DNA from: JACCZX01 sp963824935
Lineage (GTDB): Bacteria > Pseudomonadota > Gammaproteobacteria > Burkholderiales > Burkholderiaceae_F
DNA: 64,000 nucleotides
Assembly (NCBI GenBank): GCA_963824935.1
Contig: CAWGRF010000024.1
Location: forward strand, 186,001 to 250,000
Reading direction: 5' to 3'
Each line of letters starts with the position of its first letter. Position 1 is the first letter of the stretch. Positions 61,581 through 64,000 of this stretch are shown here, piece after piece. Position numbers and translations under genes: made by a program. The notes under the pieces are model-generated. The model had not been told where the DNA came from, made no database searches, and saw nothing but the letters and a program-made list of their open reading frames with translations.

Positions 61581-62051
61581 TGGTTCCGAATCCTCGAGAC
61601 AATGCGCGTCGTCGCGCGAAAGACGCATGCAGAAGCACGCGCTTCGTATCAACGTAGAGTGTCGCGGCCGCTTTCGCGGCGCAGGAATCGGAAAATCCGA
61701 GTCAGCGCTGAGGCGGCCGACTAGCGAACGAGATCAGTTTTGTGCATGGCGCCTCCTGATTGAAGCGCGCTCGGGGCGAGCGAGGGCGCGAGCTTCGCGC
61801 AAAGGGAGCGCGCGGTCAATACGTCGCGGCCAAAGAGAGCCCGCACAACCCGAGCCGACCCCGGATGCTGCAATCGCTGGTTTGATTGCCATACCGTCAG
61901 CTTGCTGAGATGCGCGCCGACGGAATGGTGATCCTGGGGTCGCTGCGCGGCGAGCTCTTGCGGCGGCAGGTCAGATTGTTGTCCGCGCGCAGCACGGATC
62001 AAGGCGATTCCAAGAACGAGGGACGGTTGTGTAATTCACAATGCAGGTGTC
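61581..62051. other. 470-base gap between rsgA and arfB
   Basis: No convincing gene longer than 30 codons. On the minus strand it contains one 8-codon ORF (see 61721-61747). No strong promoter or hairpin was recognised elsewhere in the gap. Confidence 0.6.
61721..61747 (-). CDS. Possible 8-codon leader ORF upstream of rsgA
   Basis: ATG 61747 has a perfect AGGAGG (61757-61752) at four-base spacing and encodes MHKTDLVR before TAG. It is 140 bases upstream of rsgA. It might be a leader peptide, or the start of a small gene broken by an indel. Confidence 0.3.
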   Translation of the reverse strand: MHKTDLVR

Positions 62052-62465
62052 ATGCAGGTACTTTCGCTCGACTATGAATTGCGCGATGACGAGGTCGAGC
62101 TTCTCGCTATCCGCGCGCAAGGCGCCGGCGGACAAAATGTCAACAAAGTATCGAACGCAGTGCACCTGCGCTTCGACATTCGCGCGTCATCGCTGCCCGA
62201 CGAGATCAAGCAGCGACTGCTTGCAAAGCGCGACCAGCGCATCAGCGACGACGGGGTTGTCGTTATCAAGGCGCAAAGTCATCGCAGCCTGGAAAAGAAT
62301 CGCGCAGACGCGTTGGCGCGGCTCAACTCATTAGTGGCAGCCGCCGCGACGATTCCGCGTGCGCGCCGGCCGACCAAACCGACCGTGTCGTCACGGAAAA
62401 AGCGGGTCGAAACGAAAGTGCGCCGCGGTCAAGTCAAAGCGCTGCGGCGGCGCGTTGATGACTAA
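62052..62465 (+). CDS. arfB: Alternative ribosome-rescue peptidyl-tRNA hydrolase ArfB (YaeJ)
   Basis: 137-aa GGQ-domain protein. QGAGGQNVNKVSNAVHLRFD holds the catalytic GGQ, followed by VVVIKAQSHRSLEKNRADAL. The basic tail (RRPTKPTVSSRKKRVETKVR) is typical of ArfB rather than release factor. Its TAA overlaps the stop of the convergent gene. Confidence 0.95.
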   Translation: MQVLSLDYELRDDEVELLAIRAQGAGGQNVNKVSNAVHLRFDIRASSLPDEIKQRLLAKRDQRISDDGVVVIKAQSHRSLEKNRADALARLNSLVAAAATIPRARRPTKPTVSSRKKRVETKVRRGQVKALRRRVDD

Positions 62466-63073
62466 ACGAAAAACAAGACCGCCACAAAGTGACTCGCGCT
62501 GCCGCCCATCACGAACAAGTGCCAAATGCCGTGCGCGTGTCGCCAACGGCGGTCGTTCAGATAAAACACGACGCCACCTGTGTACAGCACCCCGCCGGCG
62601 GCCAGCCAGCCGAGTCCCACCATGCCGAGGGTATCGATCAGTGGTACGAACGCGATGACGCCGATGTATCCCATGATCATGTACGGAACGGGAGATGGAT
62701 CGCGCCCGTCGTTGCGTCGCCATACGCGGTAGATGCCGTACAGGGCCATCGTCCAGATTGTTGCAAACAACGTCCACCCGAACGGACCGCGCAGACTGAC
62801 CAGCATGAAAGGCGCGTAGCTTGCCGCGATGAGCAGATAGATCGCCGAATGGTCGAGCTTGCGTAGCACCCGTTTCGCGCGGCCGCGAAACGAGTGATAG
62901 AGCGTAGAGGCGGCGTACAGCAGCACCAGCCCTGCGCCGAATATGCTGAAGGCAACGGTCTTCCAAGGGTCGTCCTGTGCAGTGGCCTGACTGATCAGGA
63001 CCGCGGACCCGGCGATCGCCATGGCGGTGCCGGCCATGTGCGTAAAGCTGTTGAGTCGTTCGCCGTGGTACAT
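62462..63073 (-). CDS. Hemolysin III / PAQR family membrane protein
   Basis: 203 aa, seven-helix PAQR-type protein. MYHGERLNSFTHMAGTAMAI at 63073 is the chosen start. Zinc/His positions are in STLYHSFRGR, RKLDHSAIYLLIAASYAPF and RHAHGIWHLFVMGGSASHFV. The family name is historical; haemolytic activity should not be inferred. Convergent with arfB with overlapping stops. Confidence 0.92.
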   Translation of the reverse strand: MYHGERLNSFTHMAGTAMAIAGSAVLISQATAQDDPWKTVAFSIFGAGLVLLYAASTLYHSFRGRAKRVLRKLDHSAIYLLIAASYAPFMLVSLRGPFGWTLFATIWTMALYGIYRVWRRNDGRDPSPVPYMIMGYIGVIAFVPLIDTLGMVGLGWLAAGGVLYTGGVVFYLNDRRWRHAHGIWHLFVMGGSASHFVAVLFFV

Positions 63074-63203
63074 GCCGCAAACATAACGTGTTTGCGTTAC
63101 CGCGAGGCGGCAAGAAGAACTCGAAACGCGGGCGCGCACGGACCGTGTAATTCGCCCGCAATTCGGTGGTTAGCAGTGTCCCGCTGCGCAAAGTGCGCGC
63201 GAA

Positions 63204-63368
63204 CTAACCGGCGGTATCGGTCTCGGGCGGGGTGGGCTGGGTTTGCTGATCGACGGGCGACGGCTCGTCGGTGGTGCGTTGCACCTTGCGCTGACGTTTT
63301 TCGTCCTGCTTTTTCTTGCGTGCGATCTCGCGCTGGCGTTTCTCGAACGAGTAGTTGGGCTTGGCCAG
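63204..63368 (-). CDS. Small basic KPNYSFEKRQRE protein, apparent CTG start
   Basis: 54 aa: LAKPNYSFEKRQREIARKKK, then a hydrophilic Gln/Pro/Thr tail. Related small lysine-rich proteins occur widely in betaproteobacteria. An in-frame TAG lies just upstream and no ATG, GTG or TTG is available, so the start must be CTG 63368, with AGGAG seven bases before it; alternatively a base error hides TTG or ATG. Function unknown to me. Confidence 0.6.
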   Translation of the reverse strand: MAKPNYSFEKRQREIARKKKQDEKRQRKVQRTTDEPSPVDQQTQPTPPETDTAG

Positions 63369-63597
63369 GAAACTCTCCTAAAGTGGCGTGGGGGCAGGCG
63401 AAGCTTACCTCGGCTTGCGGTCGTCTAGCGGGTCGGCTCCGCAGGGCGGCGAGAGAAGCCGCGTTGCAGTCAGAGCGCATAGCTGCACTTCGCGGTAAAC
63501 GGATTCACCGACCCCGCGTTACGGTACAAGTCTTGAGCTGCCCATACGGCATCCAGATTGCTTGCGTACGTAGATTCCAGATACAAGGAGAGGATCG

Positions 63598-64000
63598 ATG
63601 ATTCGAACCAGCATGCGCGCCTGCGCGCAGATTTCCGCCTTTGCGGCCGCGATCTTGATAGCGGGCTCCGCTGGCGCCGTCACGAAAGACGAGTATCGCG
63701 CCAATAAGGACCGCATCAGCAATGAATACAAGGCCGCAAAGGCCAAGTGCGATGCGCTATCGGGCCACCCAAAGAATCTTTGCGTGGCAGAGGCAAAAGC
63801 CGCCGAAAAGCGCGCGAAGGCACGCGCCGAAGCGGATTACGAGAACACGCCGAAGGCACGCGAAAAGGCTGTTATCGCTGACGCCGAGGCGACCTATATG
63901 GTGGCCAAGGAACAGTGCGCGACCAAGACGGGAAACGAAAAGGACGTTTGCGTAAAAGCAGCCAAGGCTGCTGAAACCAAGGCCAAGGCGGATGCGAAGG
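63598..64000 (+). CDS. Secreted Lys/Ala-rich coiled protein (3' end outside window)
   Basis: ATG 63598 after AAGGAGAGG. Signal peptide CAQISAFAAAILIAGSAGA, then VTKDEYRANKDRISNEYKAA and Cys pairs in KCDALSGHPKNLC and QCATKTGNEKDVC. The pattern repeats about every 55 residues, suggesting two duplicated helical units. 134 codons visible without a stop. Similar periplasmic proteins are found in Burkholderiales; no function known to me. Confidence 0.8.
   Translation, partial: MIRTSMRACAQISAFAAAILIAGSAGAVTKDEYRANKDRISNEYKAAKAKCDALSGHPKNLCVAEAKAAEKRAKARAEADYENTPKAREKAVIADAEATYMVAKEQCATKTGNEKDVCVKAAKAAETKAKADAK

Overview
GC-rich chromosomal window from a betaproteobacterium, most likely a Burkholderiales-type or related environmental lineage. 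The assignment is inference from gene order and protein families: purH-ruvC-ruvA-ruvB, ybgC-tolQRAB-pal-cpoB, a paa cluster linked to a branched-chain-type ABC transporter, a riboswitch-controlled thiC, and thiS-thiG-trmB. I saw no prophage, insertion sequence, CRISPR array or rRNA. One tRNA gene, tRNA-Gly(CCC), is present.

Layout. 1-3.5 kb: end of purH, then the Holliday-junction operon ruvCAB. 3.6-7.4 kb: a TonB energising operon (tonB, exbB, two exbD, a TPR protein), convergent with two large TonB-dependent receptors on the minus strand (7.5-13.3 kb). 13.6-20.2 kb: a minus-strand five-gene peptide-type ABC transporter. 20.3-25.5 kb: the Tol-Pal envelope operon. 25.5-30.9 kb: two metallo-beta-lactamase-fold proteins around a YeeE/YedE transporter, then a flavin monooxygenase and a DUF2783 protein. 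30.9-45.9 kb: phenylacetate catabolism. paaN-paaY run left and paaG-I-K-A-B-C-E, a TetR repressor, a thiolase and a four-gene Liv-type transporter run right, divided by a palindromic operator. 46-48.4 kb: TPP riboswitch and thiC. 48.5-52.1 kb: a MacAB-like export system. 52.1-64 kb: a degenerate sensor kinase, uppP, a Ycf46-like AAA ATPase, trmB, thiG, thiS, tRNA-Gly, small secreted proteins, an ArsN2-like acetyltransferase, rsgA, arfB, a hemolysin III family protein and a truncated secreted protein.

How the genes work together. The TonB operon and the two receptors form a plausible outer-membrane uptake unit, and the ABC transporter beside them could take peptides across the inner membrane. 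The paa block encodes phenylacetate import, activation to phenylacetyl-CoA, ring epoxidation, isomerisation, thioesterase rescue and final thiolysis. paaD, paaF and paaH are not in the window.

Caution. At least thirty single-frame breaks interrupt otherwise well-conserved genes, including housekeeping ones (exbB, exbD, tolR, tolA, thiC, uppP). After each break the protein resumes in another frame with little or no loss. I read this as uncorrected indel errors in the assembly rather than mass pseudogenisation, and I give such genes their full span.
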